Positions 51,168 to 60,498 of a stretch of DNA of 64,000 bases are shown here, in pieces. The notes below the pieces were generated by a model, which saw nothing but the letters and a program-made list of their open reading frames with translations, did no database searches and was not told where the DNA came from. The first letter of the stretch is position 1; every line of letters begins with the position of its first letter. The DNA is from Acidisoma sp. PAMC 29798. Lineage in GTDB: Bacteria; Pseudomonadota; Alphaproteobacteria; Acetobacterales; Acetobacteraceae. The stretch is taken from NCBI RefSeq assembly GCF_030252425.1, contig NZ_CP126994.1:4273001-4337000 (forward strand). The letters are read 5' to 3'. The translations under genes were made by a program, and so were the position numbers.

Positions 51168-52462
51168 TGGCGCCGGACAAAATGCCTCGCGACAAGCTCG
51201 GGGCCGAAAGCCCCGACATCCACGTGTCTCGCCGGGGGCTGCTCGTTCGAGCAGCCGTCGGTACTCTCACGGCATCGGTCAGTGCCTCGGCGGCGCTGAC
51301 GGCCGCCCACGCCACGGGTGTCGACACGGCGTCAGGCGGTGACATCGTCGATCTCACGCAAGGCCATGCCTTCTACGGGAATGCGCAGCAGGCCGGTATC
51401 AGCACATCGCCGCAGCGCTTTACCTTCTACATGACCTTCGATCTCACCTCACCGCTGCGGTCGGACCTGCAAGTCTTGCTGGCGCGCTGGTCGGCGGCGA
51501 TCGCGCAACTCATGAAGGGCGAGACCATCGGGCAGGTCGAACCCAAGGGTGACAGCCAGGTCGGTTTTGATACCGGTGAGGCACTCAATCTCGGCCCAGC
51601 GTCATTGACCGTCACGGTCGGGCTCGGTCCCAAGGTCTTCACCGATACCTATGGTCTGGCCGACAAGAAGCCCGCTTTGATGCGCGCGCTGATCCAACTG
51701 CCCAGCGATGCCCTCGTCGCCGGTATCTCAGGTGGCGATCTGTCCGTGCAGGCCTGCGCTGATGACCCGCAGGTCGCCTACCATGCTGTTCGCGACCTTG
51801 CCCGCATCGCCAAAGATTCCGGCACGGCGGCCACGCGCTGGACCGTGATGGGCTTCGGCCGCGCCTCCGCCGGAAAGGGTCAGGCGACACCGCGCAACCT
51901 CCTGGGTTTTAAGGACGGTACGCGCAACATCAGAGACGATGCCGAGTTCGAGAAATTCGTTTGGGTGAAGGGCGGTCCGGCCTGGCAGCGCTACGGCAGC
52001 TATCAGGTCGTGCGCAAGATCCAGATGCATATCGAAAACTGGGACACCGATCGTGTCAGTGACCAGAACAACGTCTTCGGCCGCCACAAGGTGTCTGGCG
52101 CGCCCCTGACGGGCACGCATGAGTTCGACACGCCGGATTTTCACAAGCGTGACGCCAAGGGCGATCCGGTGATTCCTTTCACCGCGCATATGCGGCTGGC
52201 GGCGCATGAGACGCACGGCGGCATCAAAATTTTGCGGCGCGGCTACAATTACACAGACGGGATCAATCAATTTGGCTTGCTCGATGCTGGGTTGCTGTTT
52301 CTGTCCTATCAGAACGACCCCGCGCATTTCGAAACTTTGCAGAGTAGCCTTGGCGCTTCCGACGCCCTGAACGAATACATTTCCCATATCGGTTCGGGGA
52401 TCTTCTTTGTGCCCCCAGCGCCGCAAGAGGGGTCCTACCTCGCCGAGGGCATGTTCGACTGA
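51167..52462 (+). CDS. efeB: Deferrochelatase/DyP-type peroxidase EfeB
   Basis: 431 aa. Tat signal SRRGLLVRAAVGTLTASVSA. DyP-type heme peroxidase: LLGFKDGTRNIRDDAEFEKF with the GxxDG motif (catalytic Asp), the proximal His-containing region and ETHGGIKILRRGYNYTDG with the conserved distal Arg and HGxR-like element. Periplasmic; supplies oxidising power for iron uptake or extracts iron from heme. Translation coupled to efeO. Confidence 0.93.
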   Translation: MAPDKMPRDKLGAESPDIHVSRRGLLVRAAVGTLTASVSASAALTAAHATGVDTASGGDIVDLTQGHAFYGNAQQAGISTSPQRFTFYMTFDLTSPLRSDLQVLLARWSAAIAQLMKGETIGQVEPKGDSQVGFDTGEALNLGPASLTVTVGLGPKVFTDTYGLADKKPALMRALIQLPSDALVAGISGGDLSVQACADDPQVAYHAVRDLARIAKDSGTAATRWTVMGFGRASAGKGQATPRNLLGFKDGTRNIRDDAEFEKFVWVKGGPAWQRYGSYQVVRKIQMHIENWDTDRVSDQNNVFGRHKVSGAPLTGTHEFDTPDFHKRDAKGDPVIPFTAHMRLAAHETHGGIKILRRGYNYTDGINQFGLLDAGLLFLSYQNDPAHFETLQSSLGASDALNEYISHIGSGIFFVPPAPQEGSYLAEGMFD

Positions 52463-52592
52463 CGATACCGATCAGGGCGGTATGTGAAACTGGCTGACGT
52501 CGATCGGGTGAACGGAATTTCGCCTATGCCCGGTCGGTGGCACCCAATCGTAAGGGACCGCCTGACAGCGGCGTGCAGGCGGCTCAGGTGTC

Positions 52593-52850
52593 ATGATGGT
52601 GAAGTCGCTCAAGGCCAAGAATCTCCTGACGCAACAGTCTGGCACGGACGACACGCGTGTCCGACATCTCGCGCTCACGACTGCGGGAATTGCGGTGCTG
52701 GCGAAAGCAACGCCTTTGATGGGCGCTCTTCAGGAGAGGCTATGGCCGCCAGGAACCGAGGCCGAAACATTGCTCGCACTGATGAAGGCAACCGCGCATC
52801 GGTGGACGACAGACGAGGCCGATTGGTCAGGGTTGCCCGATACGCCTTAG
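52593..52850 (+). pseudogene. MarR-family regulator, C-terminal fragment
   Basis: The frame (MVKSLKAKNLLTQQSGTDDT then RVRHLALTTAGIAVLAKATP) matches the wing and dimerisation helix of MarR proteins, including the D-x-R-x-x-x-L-x-L-T-x-x-G signature. There is no recognition helix or N-terminal part upstream. A truncated relic; its 3' end meets the convergent TetR gene. Confidence 0.62.
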
Positions 52851-53497
52851 GCTGAAGCGTCTCTCATGGGTGATTGCGACGGCCAAGCCGACATAGCCTG
52901 ATCCGCAAGCGCCAGAAGCCTCTCGCGAGGCAGGTTGTCACGTGCCAGCACCGACATGCCTTGCACAACCGCGAGGATCAGGTCGGATAAAGCCGCAGCA
53001 TTGGTGGACACGGGCAATATCCCTACCGCGATGTCCTGATCGATGCGGTCCATGAGGTCAGCCGCGATCCGCCGGCGCACAGCGGAGACCGCTGACCGGA
53101 CGTCGGCCGAAGCCTCCGATCCACTGGCCGTGGCGCTCGCCAGCAAGCATCCTCTGGGTGTCAGCTCACCCGTAAAGGCGGTGGCTGCGGCCACAAGCAT
53201 GTCGCGCGCGGCATCGCGTGCCGTTGGCGCCGCCGCCAGCTGTCGTTCCATCTCTAACGGATCGCCGGCATAGCGGCGCATGGCTTCCAGAAACAGCCGC
53301 TTCTTGTCGCCAAACGCCGCATAGAGGCTGGGGGCCGTTATCCCCATGGCCGATGTCAGGTCGGCAATGGATGTCGTCTCGTAGCCGTGCCGCCAGAAGG
53401 CCAGCATCGCTTCTTCCAATGCGGTGTCCCGGTTGAATGACAGCGGCCTGCCGGTCCGTCGTCGCTGAATGGCGTGTATGACTTCCATAACGTTCAC
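52847..53497 (-). CDS. TetR/AcrR-family regulator
   Basis: 216 aa. N-terminal HTH at ~20-65 (DTALEEAMLAFWRHGYETTS, IADLTSAMGITAPSLYAAFG, DKKRLFLEAMRRY), then the AcrR-like ligand domain (RGCLLASATASGSEASADVR). Divergent from the aldo-keto reductase at 53571, so it probably represses that gene and itself. Confidence 0.9.
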   Translation of the reverse strand: MNVMEVIHAIQRRRTGRPLSFNRDTALEEAMLAFWRHGYETTSIADLTSAMGITAPSLYAAFGDKKRLFLEAMRRYAGDPLEMERQLAAAPTARDAARDMLVAAATAFTGELTPRGCLLASATASGSEASADVRSAVSAVRRRIAADLMDRIDQDIAVGILPVSTNAAALSDLILAVVQGMSVLARDNLPRERLLALADQAMSAWPSQSPMRDASA

Positions 53498-53570
53498 TAT
53501 AAAATCGATTGACCTTCGGATGCAATGATGCGATGGGTTTCATATCGATCATTATGGAAGTCGCCCGACA
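53498..53570. promoter_or_regulatory. Divergent tetR/aldo-keto reductase promoter region
   Basis: 73 bp between the two start codons. Two ATCGAT elements lie at 53504-53509 and 53544-53549, spaced 40 bp, with AT-rich flanks; a likely place for the TetR operator. Confidence 0.4.
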
Positions 53571-54647
53571 ATGACCCTCACCGATTACCGCACCTTGGGC
53601 CGCTCCGGCCTCGTCGTCAGTCCCATGGCCTTGGGCACGATGACCTTCGGCACGCAGGGATGGGGCGCGGATGAGGCGGGCTCGCGCGCCATTTTCGATG
53701 CCTACCGCGCGCAGGGTGGCAACTTTATCGACACGGCCGACATCTATTCCGGCGGAACCAGTGAGGCGATGGTCGGCCGCTTCATCGCTGAAACCGGCAC
53801 GCGCGACGAGATGGTTCTGGCGACCAAGTTCGCCTTCAACGGATCGGCGAGCCCCTTGGCGGCATCCCAGGGCGCGCCGGGCAACCCCAATGCCGGCGGC
53901 GCGGGTGCGAAGAACATCCATCGTGCGCTCGACGCCTCGCTGAAGCGGCTCGGCACCGATTACATCGATCTCTACTGGATGCACATTTGGGATGGCGTGA
54001 CCCCGGTCGAGGAAATCATGCAAACGCTGGGTGATCTGGTTCGGGCTGGGAAGATCCGCTACTGCGCCCTGTCGGACATGCCGGCCTGGCTGGCGATGAA
54101 GGCCGCGACCATCGCGAGCGAACGTCGTGTGCCGGGCCCGATTGCCATGCAGGTCGAATATTCTCTGGTCGCCCGCGATATCGAGCGTGAGCATATCCCT
54201 GTGGCCCGCGAAGCGGGGATGGCGGTCATGCCCTGGAGCCCGCTGGCGGGCGGTTTCCTGACCGGCAAATACAAGCGTGACGATAATTCCGGCACGGGCC
54301 GGTTGAGCGGTACAAACCCTTTCGGCAAGAGCAAATTCGTCGACCGCAACTGGGATATTCTGGATGTGCTTGGTGATGTTGCCGCCGAGCATGACCGTCC
54401 TCTTTCGCAGATTGCCCTGGCATGGACGCGCGCCCAGCCTGGCGTGACCTCAATCGTTATCGGTGCGCGCAAAGTGGCGCAGCTTGAGGATAATCTGGCA
54501 GCGCTGGACATCACCCTTACGGATGTACAGATGCGCCGCTTGAACGAGGCGAGCGCGACCCTTCCCGGGTTCACCGATAGTCTTGCGGCGCCGGGTATCC
54601 GGCGCATGGTGTTCGGCGGTCATGACGTTCGCGGTTGGGGCGAGTGA
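53571..54647 (+). CDS. Aldo/keto reductase
   Basis: 358 aa TIM-barrel NADPH oxidoreductase of the AKR11/13-like group: RTLGRSGLVVSPMALGTMTF, catalytic tetrad Asp/Tyr in FIDTADIYSGGTSE, Lys in LATKFAF and His in WMHIWD, cofactor segment TSIVIGARKVAQLEDNL. Reduces aldehydes or ketones; substrate unknown. Divergent from the TetR gene. Confidence 0.9.
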   Translation: MTLTDYRTLGRSGLVVSPMALGTMTFGTQGWGADEAGSRAIFDAYRAQGGNFIDTADIYSGGTSEAMVGRFIAETGTRDEMVLATKFAFNGSASPLAASQGAPGNPNAGGAGAKNIHRALDASLKRLGTDYIDLYWMHIWDGVTPVEEIMQTLGDLVRAGKIRYCALSDMPAWLAMKAATIASERRVPGPIAMQVEYSLVARDIEREHIPVAREAGMAVMPWSPLAGGFLTGKYKRDDNSGTGRLSGTNPFGKSKFVDRNWDILDVLGDVAAEHDRPLSQIALAWTRAQPGVTSIVIGARKVAQLEDNLAALDITLTDVQMRRLNEASATLPGFTDSLAAPGIRRMVFGGHDVRGWGE

Positions 54648-54673
54648 TCGCGGCGCCTTGTGCGGGCGCAGCC

Positions 54674-55411
54674 TCAGGGGGCGATGGTACTGCCGTCCCA
54701 CGCAAGGACGCGGCCGCTGTCTGACGGCGTCAGGCCATCGATCACCGTGAGCAGACAGGACGCGGCTCTCACTGCGGTAAACAGCCGGCCTTCCGCAACG
54801 CCGCGCTGGAAGGGCCGGCTCAATTCCGTATCGACCGTGCCCGGATGCAAGCCGACGCAGATGCGCTGAGGATGACGACGGGCGGTCTCTATCGCCAGGT
54901 TCCGCACAATCATGTTGAGCGCCGCCTTGGACGCGCGGTAGCTGTGCCACCCGCCGCTTCTATTGTCGCCGATACTGCCCACCCGCGCTGACAACACGGC
55001 AAAGACGCTACGGCCTTGCGACGACAACTTTGGCAGCATGTGCTTGGCGACGAGCGCGGGCCCGATGGCGTTGATCCGATAACTTTCGAGCATTCCTGCG
55101 GCATCGATAGCCCGATAGGTCTTCTCGGGCGATGGTATGCCGCCGCCTTGCAAGGCGCCCGTCGCGACGATCACCAGGCGCACGTCGTCGGCCAATCTGT
55201 CTGCCGCGGCTCTGATGCTGTCTTCGTCGGAGATGTCGATCACGCCGCGACGGAGCCCTGGTGCGACGTCAAGATCGTCTCCAAAACTGCGCGCCAATGC
55301 GATTACTTTGCCAAAAACCGGCTGATCGAGGAGTGCCGTCACCAGAGCCGAGCCGATGCCACCCGATGCGCCGATGACGATGGCAGAGCTGTCGGCCGGA
55401 AAGCTGTGCAT
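54674..55411 (-). CDS. Short-chain dehydrogenase (CsgA/C-factor type)
   Basis: 245 aa from ATG 55411 (MHSFPADSSAIVIGASGGIG). Short SDR with GASGGIG, catalytic Ser/Tyr/Lys in VLSARVGSIG and SYRASKAALNMIV, and HPGTVDTELSRPF. Resembles the small C-factor/csgA-like SDRs of unknown substrate. Convergent with the aldo-keto reductase. Confidence 0.85.
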   Translation of the reverse strand: MHSFPADSSAIVIGASGGIGSALVTALLDQPVFGKVIALARSFGDDLDVAPGLRRGVIDISDEDSIRAAADRLADDVRLVIVATGALQGGGIPSPEKTYRAIDAAGMLESYRINAIGPALVAKHMLPKLSSQGRSVFAVLSARVGSIGDNRSGGWHSYRASKAALNMIVRNLAIETARRHPQRICVGLHPGTVDTELSRPFQRGVAEGRLFTAVRAASCLLTVIDGLTPSDSGRVLAWDGSTIAP

Positions 55412-55419
55412 TTTGGGGA

Positions 55420-55881
55420 TTACCACCCCATGCTTTCTGGAACGCCTTTGAACGGCCCTTTCAAATCCCGCGTCACCCAGCCGCCGTAGAACCCGCCTGG
55501 CTGCGGCGTGACCGCCTCCTCGCCGACAAAACACGCCTCCATCATGCCGGCGTAAACGGCGAGGTGGTCACGGATGGAGATAAAAGCCTCGGTCGGTTCC
55601 GGGTAGCTCCAGGCGGCCCGTTCCGCAACACGGTCGCCGACCCGAATGCTCCAATATCGGGCGACACCTTTCCACTCGCAGACACTTCCGCCGGAGGCCT
55701 GCGTCAGTAGGCAGCCGGTGAAGGAGGAGGGCGGCAGATAATAGACGGGCGGATGGGACGTCTCCAACACCCGAAACCCAGCTTCGGTCACCGCGATCGT
55801 TCGGCCGGCGAAGACGATGCGGAGGGTTTGTGCAACGGGCTCCAATCGAGGGGGCCGCGGATACTCCCAAACATCTTCCAT
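55420..55881 (-). CDS. DUF427 protein
   Basis: 153 aa from ATG 55881 (GGGAG upstream): two DUF427-type beta modules, e.g. VAQTLRIVFAGRTIAVTEAG, ETSHPPVYYLPPSSFTG, VCEWKGVARYWSIRVGDRVA, AAWSYPEPTEAFISIRDHLA. Cytoplasmic, function unknown. Only 8 bp upstream of the SDR, so co-transcribed. Confidence 0.85.
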   Translation of the reverse strand: MEDVWEYPRPPRLEPVAQTLRIVFAGRTIAVTEAGFRVLETSHPPVYYLPPSSFTGCLLTQASGGSVCEWKGVARYWSIRVGDRVAERAAWSYPEPTEAFISIRDHLAVYAGMMEACFVGEEAVTPQPGGFYGGWVTRDLKGPFKGVPESMGW

Positions 55882-55992
55882 CACAGGCTCCCGTGCGACA
55901 TTCATCAGCACTCGAAAGATCGGCACGCCGACGCAGTTTACGAGGGCTTGCGCGCACCGGCCGGAATGTGATCCGCAAGCCTCTATCTTGCT

Positions 55993-56892
55993 ATGGTGAA
56001 ATCATCGATCCTCCGCCTCATGCCGCAGTCCCCACCCTCTTCGAGCATGATGCCACGCGGCGGGATTACGCAGCCGATCAAGCACCTGATCGCCTCCCAG
56101 ACGGTCGCGATGTTCAACGACCGCGCCCGCGGCGAGCGGCCGGTCGTGAGACAGCCCGATGGCTTGTTCGGGCCGAGCGCCGTCGCCTGGCGCGTTCACG
56201 GCGACGTCGCATCGATGATGGTGGGTGGGATTGCCAGCCTGCTGCTTCAGATGCTGCATCCCGCCGTGCTGGCAGGTGTCTGGGATCACTCGAACTTCCG
56301 CACGGACATGCATGGACGGCTGAGGCGCACGGCACGCTTCATCGCGCTCACGACCTATGGCGGCCGTGTCGAGGCGGAGGCCATGCTGGCGCGTATTCGC
56401 AAGATCCATGATCAGGTTCGTGGCGTGCTGCCCAATGGCACCGCCTATGCCGCCAATGACCCCGCCTTACTGGCCTGGGTGCATGTGACCGAGACCAGCA
56501 GCTTCCTGGACGCTTGGATCCGCTATGCCGAACCCCGAATGCGGATGATCGACCAAGACCGCTATTTCGCGGAGATGGTCCGGATCGGGGAGCCGCTTGG
56601 GGCCTTTCCCGTGCCGCGCAGCCGCCGCGAGGCACGGGCCTTGTTGTCGGAGATGCGGCCGCAGTTGCTGTGTGACGCCCGAACGCGGGAAGTCGCCAAG
56701 CTGGTCCTGAACCAGCCGGCCCAGAACTGGATGACGGAGCCGCTTCAGGCGCTGACGATGCAGGCGGGCATCGATCTTTTGCCACCTTGGGCGCGCCAGC
56801 AGCATGGTCTGCACAATCCCGGCTTGGGCCGCCCGCTCATTCGCGGTGGAACGCTCGGCATCGCGCGCACGCTGCGCTGGGCCTTCTCTTAG
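55993..56892 (+). CDS. DUF2236 oxygenase-like protein (MpaB/latex-clearing family)
   Basis: 299 aa. Core features of DUF2236: AVAWRVHGDVASMMVGGIAS, LLLQMLHPAVLAGVWDHSNF, RRTARFIALTTYGGRVEAEA, WVHVTETSSFLDAWIRY, with conserved His at HP and WVH as in heme-b binding relatives. Possible oxygenase; the substrate is not predictable. Stands alone, convergent with the AraC gene. Confidence 0.82.
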   Translation: MVKSSILRLMPQSPPSSSMMPRGGITQPIKHLIASQTVAMFNDRARGERPVVRQPDGLFGPSAVAWRVHGDVASMMVGGIASLLLQMLHPAVLAGVWDHSNFRTDMHGRLRRTARFIALTTYGGRVEAEAMLARIRKIHDQVRGVLPNGTAYAANDPALLAWVHVTETSSFLDAWIRYAEPRMRMIDQDRYFAEMVRIGEPLGAFPVPRSRREARALLSEMRPQLLCDARTREVAKLVLNQPAQNWMTEPLQALTMQAGIDLLPPWARQQHGLHNPGLGRPLIRGGTLGIARTLRWAFS

Positions 56893-56928
56893 TGTGTCAG
56901 AGTCTTGGTGTGTCAGTCCGCACCGCCG

Positions 56929-57915
56929 TCACTCGGCGGCATATCCCCTGACTTCACTTGGGGTGGCACTATAGCGAATCTTGAACATGCGATTGAACGT
57001 CGGAATGTCGATAAATCCGTTTCGGAAACCGATCTCCTCAATGAGTACGTTTCGATACTCAACGGCGCGCAGCATGCGATATGCGGCTTCGATACGAATG
57101 GTCCATATCATCTTCGCCACGCTTTCACCGCGCGCGCCAAACACCCGGTAAAGCGTCGCCCGCGAACACCCCAGTCCCCTCGTGACGGCAGCAGGATCAA
57201 GATTGGGATCTGAGAAGTCATTGCGGATAAGCCTGACGGCGGCATGATAGAGGCCGAGTTGAAAATTGTCCTCTTCAGGGTTTTTCGCGAACTGGCCCTG
57301 AATCGCAAGAAGGGCCATATCAACTGTCGCCGATACGGCGACGACGCGTTCCACTGGATGAAGCTGCGCACCTTGATCGATGGTCATCTGCATATGAGAG
57401 CGCATCAAAGCCACGATCCCGCGTGGTTGCAAGGTTTGGCCGGCAAGCCGAGACGGATCTGCCAAGACAGAGCGCACCCGTTCTCGCGGTAAGAACAGAC
57501 TGATGATGCGATGCCGCGCGTGGACGATGTGGAGCGGCCGGCTCAAATCCATCATGATCATGTCGCCCGCATGCGGCAGCCGTCGCCCGGTGCCATTGTC
57601 GACACTGGCGCCGGAGGTTGTCACGATGAAATCAAGAATAATGTCGTCGCAAAGGTCGGAACGACAGTGGCTCGCATCGCGGCTCGCCCTGAGTGCGCTT
57701 CCCCGATGCTCGATCACCTCCGCGCCTTCTCCGCCGATGCGCGTCAGCCGAGCCCCAAAGGGCAAATCCGCCTCAGGTTCATAGGAGCTGACCATCCGAC
57801 GGAAGACATGGCCTAGCCAATACTTGTGGCGTCGCGCCGGCGGAACCACATCGGCGCTGAACACTGCCATTGTTCCCGCCGGCTGTTCACGCGGCGGACA
57901 TAAGGGCTGGGACAT
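56929..57915 (-). CDS. AraC-family transcriptional regulator
   Basis: 328 aa if started at ATG 57915; the frame is open to 58038 and an alternative ATG lies at 57870. N-terminal cupin-like AraC ligand-binding region (YWLGHVFRRMVSSYEPEADL, IILDFIVTTSGASVDNGTGR) and C-terminal double HTH (DPAAVTRGLGCSRATLYRVF, MIWTIRIEAAYRMLRAVEYR, EIGFRNGFIDIPTFNRMFKI). Target unknown; next to remnants and a NIPSNAP gene. Confidence 0.9.
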   Translation of the reverse strand: MSQPLCPPREQPAGTMAVFSADVVPPARRHKYWLGHVFRRMVSSYEPEADLPFGARLTRIGGEGAEVIEHRGSALRASRDASHCRSDLCDDIILDFIVTTSGASVDNGTGRRLPHAGDMIMMDLSRPLHIVHARHRIISLFLPRERVRSVLADPSRLAGQTLQPRGIVALMRSHMQMTIDQGAQLHPVERVVAVSATVDMALLAIQGQFAKNPEEDNFQLGLYHAAVRLIRNDFSDPNLDPAAVTRGLGCSRATLYRVFGARGESVAKMIWTIRIEAAYRMLRAVEYRNVLIEEIGFRNGFIDIPTFNRMFKIRYSATPSEVRGYAAE

Positions 57916-58076
57916 CGGCTTGGACAGAAACTCCACAGTCTCGATCCTCGCAGGGACGGCGGTTGGATAAGATGGCTGCCGACAGTCAGATGAGCCCAAT
58001 TGGGGACGCTGACAAGACGGTTGCGCTTCAGCACCCACCTCCCCGCCACTTGGGATGCAATGCCGCGATCGACCGC

Positions 58077-58274
58077 CTATCGGCCGACAATATCATGGAC
58101 GATGGTGTTAACCGTGTCCCAGCGCGCCAGGAAGGCGTCCTTGTCGCCGCCCACCGGCTGGCTGACATTGAAGTGGATATTGCCGTCACCGACATGCCCG
58201 AACGGCAAGACGCGCGCCCCCGGCATGAAGCGCTCGACGGCCGGCATCGCATCCGCCAGCAACGCTTCCATCAC
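58077..58274 (-). pseudogene. FAD-linked oxidase C-terminal fragment
   Basis: The frame MEALLADAMPAVERFMPGAR then VLPFGHVGDGNIHFNVSQPV matches the C-terminal domain of glycolate/D-lactate dehydrogenase-type FAD oxidases (GHxGDGNxH). No N-terminal FAD-binding half is present. A relic of a deleted gene. Confidence 0.7.
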
Positions 58275-58277
58275 CGC

Positions 58278-58367
58278 GTCGATGCCGATGTCTTTGTCGA
58301 TACCAATGGCCTCATCTACGCCACCGACTTCAACGCCGGCCTGTATGTCATGGAATACACTAGCTAG
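58278..58367 (+). pseudogene. LVIVD-repeat-type protein, C-terminal fragment
   Basis: A 29-codon frame ends DVFVDTNGLIYATDFNAGLY then VMEYTS and a stop, typical of the last blade of beta-propeller proteins with LVIVD-type repeats (D-x-x-V-D...GLIYATD.NAGLY). Nothing upstream continues it, so it is the tail of a lost gene, abutting the opposed FAD-oxidase fragment. Confidence 0.55.
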
Positions 58368-58441
58368 AGTGAGGTCGCCTCAGGTTCAATCGCACACCGA
58401 ACCTGAGGCGAAACATATCTTGAGAGTGGAGAACAGCTGTC

Positions 58442-58765
58442 GTGTTGATCGATCATAGAACCTACACCACCCGCCCCGGCGCAGTGCAGAAGCAACTCGC
58501 CTTGTATGGCGAATACGGGTTTCCGGTGCAGTGTAAGCTCGCCGGCGATCCGCTCGCCTTTCTCGTCACGGAGACGGGACCGCTCAACTCCTACGTTCAC
58601 CTCTGGGTCTATGAAGATGCGGCCCACCGCGCGCAGGTGCGTGCCGCCCTTCAGGCGGATCCTGCATGGGTGGCGTATCTGGCCAAAAGCGCAGAGGCTG
58701 GCAATCTGGTCTCGCAGGAGAACAGGCTCATGGTGCCGGCGGCGTTCGCACCCCTTCGTCGGTAG
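58442..58765 (+). CDS. NIPSNAP-family protein
   Basis: 107 aa from a GTG. Dimeric alpha-beta barrel of the NIPSNAP family: IDHRTYTTRPGAVQKQLALY, LNSYVHLWVYEDAAHRAQVR, AALQADPAWVAYLAKSAEAG. Family members bind small ligands or act as monooxygenase-like enzymes; no function is fixed. It lies 23 bp upstream of the TPP enzyme, so the two form an operon. Confidence 0.85.
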   Translation: MLIDHRTYTTRPGAVQKQLALYGEYGFPVQCKLAGDPLAFLVTETGPLNSYVHLWVYEDAAHRAQVRAALQADPAWVAYLAKSAEAGNLVSQENRLMVPAAFAPLRR

Positions 58766-58788
58766 ATCAAGCAAACGGAGACGAAGGC

Positions 58789-60498
58789 ATGACTTTGCCA
58801 AATGCCACGCCGCGCACGGGCGGTCAGCTCGTGGTCGATTGCCTGCTGTCACAGGGCGTCGAGCATGTCTTCTGCGTGCCAGGCGAAAGCTTTCTGGCAG
58901 TGCTCGACGCCCTGCACGGCACACCGATCGCGGTCACGATCTGCCGCCAGGAAGGCGGCGCCACGATGATGGCCGATGCCGTCGGGCGCCTCACCGGGCG
59001 TCCGGGAATCGCCATGGTGACGCGCGGACCGGGTGCCACGAATGCCTCACCGGGCATCCACATCGCCGAACATGACTCCGTGCCGCTCATTCTTTTCGTG
59101 GGCCAGGTCGCCCGGGACATGAAAGGTCGCGGCGCGTTTCAGGAGATGGACTTCAAGGCCGTCTTCGGAACGATGGCGAAGTGGGTGGTGGAGATCGAGG
59201 ATGCCGCGCGCGTGCCCGAAATCATTGCCAGGGCCTTCCACGTGGCGATGCAGGGGCGGCCTGGACCTGTGGTGATTTCCCTTCCCGAGGATATGCTCAC
59301 AGACATGGCGCTGGCCTTTCCCGCAGGCCGCATCGAGCCGGTGGAGACAGCAACGAGTGCCATACAGCTTGCCGCTTTGCAGGAACTTTTGGAGGATGCC
59401 CGCAAGCCTGTCTTGCTGCTGGGTGGGTCCGGTTGGACGGCGGACAGCCTGCTGCGCCTGCGCGGCTTCATCGAGCGGTTCGACCTGCCGGTGGCGACGA
59501 CCTTTCGGCGCGCGATGCTGTTGAGTGGCGACCATCCGAATTACGGTGGCGAACTTGGTATTGGCCCAAACCCCAAGCTCAGGGCGCGCATCGAGGCGGC
59601 TGACTTGGTGTTAATGTTCGGCACGCGCATGGCCGAGATTCCGTCCCAAGGCTATACGCTATTCGACATTCCGACGCCTCGGCAGACGATCGTTCATGTC
59701 CATGCCGATACGGCCGAACTCGGGCGGGTCTATCATCCGACCTTGGCCATCCAGGCAACGCCGGACGGGCTTTCGCGTGGATTGGAGGCGCTCTCGCCCA
59801 GCCGCGCTGTGCCGTGGCATGCCGAGACGCGCCAGGCGCACGCCGATTTTCTGGCCTGGACCGACACGGCGCCCAAGCTGCCCGGCTCGGTGCAGTATGG
59901 TGACATCATCGTCTCCCTACGGGACCGTTTGCCTGCGGATGCGATCGTCACGAATGGCGCTGGCAATTACACGATCTGGGTTCAGCGGTTTCTCCGCTTC
60001 CGGTCGTTTGGGTCGCAGCTTGCGCCCGTGTCCGGCTCCATGGGCTACGGCCTGCCGGCAGCGGTCGGCGCCAAGCGTCTGCTGCCGGAGCGGATGGTGG
60101 TGTGCTTCGCGGGTGATGGCTGCTTTCTCATGAACGGTCAGGAATTCGCCACAGCGGTTCAGTATGGCCTGCCCATCATCGTCATCATCGTGGATAACGG
60201 CATGTACGGCACCATCCGCATGCATCAGGAGCGGCATTATCCCGGTCGCGTATCGGGCACGCAGCTGCGCAATCCGGATTTCGCAGCCTATGCGGTCGCC
60301 TTTGGCGGACATGGCGAGCGGGTCGAGAGCACGGACGCCTTTCTGCCCGCCTTCGAGCGGGCCGTCGCTTCAGGGCTTCCCGCCATCATCCACCTCATCG
60401 TCGATCCTGAAGCGCTGACCCCTGGTGCCAGCCTGACTACGATCCGGGAGAAGGCCTTGCGTGACCAGGCTGACGCCGCTGTGGGCTCAGCGATATGA
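58789..60498 (+). CDS. Thiamine-pyrophosphate enzyme, acetolactate-synthase-like
   Basis: 569 aa from ATG 58789. Three-domain TPP enzyme: catalytic Glu in CRQEGGATMMADAVGRLTG, VTRGPGATNASPGIHIAEHD, central FAD/nucleotide-like domain (VLLLGGSGWTADSLLRLRGF) and the TPP/Mg site CFAGDGCFLMNGQEFATAVQ then IVDNGMYGTIRMHQE. Related to acetolactate synthase, benzoylformate decarboxylase and similar; the reaction is not assigned. Its end overlaps the convergent E1-like gene by 12 bp. Confidence 0.87.
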   Translation: MTLPNATPRTGGQLVVDCLLSQGVEHVFCVPGESFLAVLDALHGTPIAVTICRQEGGATMMADAVGRLTGRPGIAMVTRGPGATNASPGIHIAEHDSVPLILFVGQVARDMKGRGAFQEMDFKAVFGTMAKWVVEIEDAARVPEIIARAFHVAMQGRPGPVVISLPEDMLTDMALAFPAGRIEPVETATSAIQLAALQELLEDARKPVLLLGGSGWTADSLLRLRGFIERFDLPVATTFRRAMLLSGDHPNYGGELGIGPNPKLRARIEAADLVLMFGTRMAEIPSQGYTLFDIPTPRQTIVHVHADTAELGRVYHPTLAIQATPDGLSRGLEALSPSRAVPWHAETRQAHADFLAWTDTAPKLPGSVQYGDIIVSLRDRLPADAIVTNGAGNYTIWVQRFLRFRSFGSQLAPVSGSMGYGLPAAVGAKRLLPERMVVCFAGDGCFLMNGQEFATAVQYGLPIIVIIVDNGMYGTIRMHQERHYPGRVSGTQLRNPDFAAYAVAFGGHGERVESTDAFLPAFERAVASGLPAIIHLIVDPEALTPGASLTTIREKALRDQADAAVGSAI

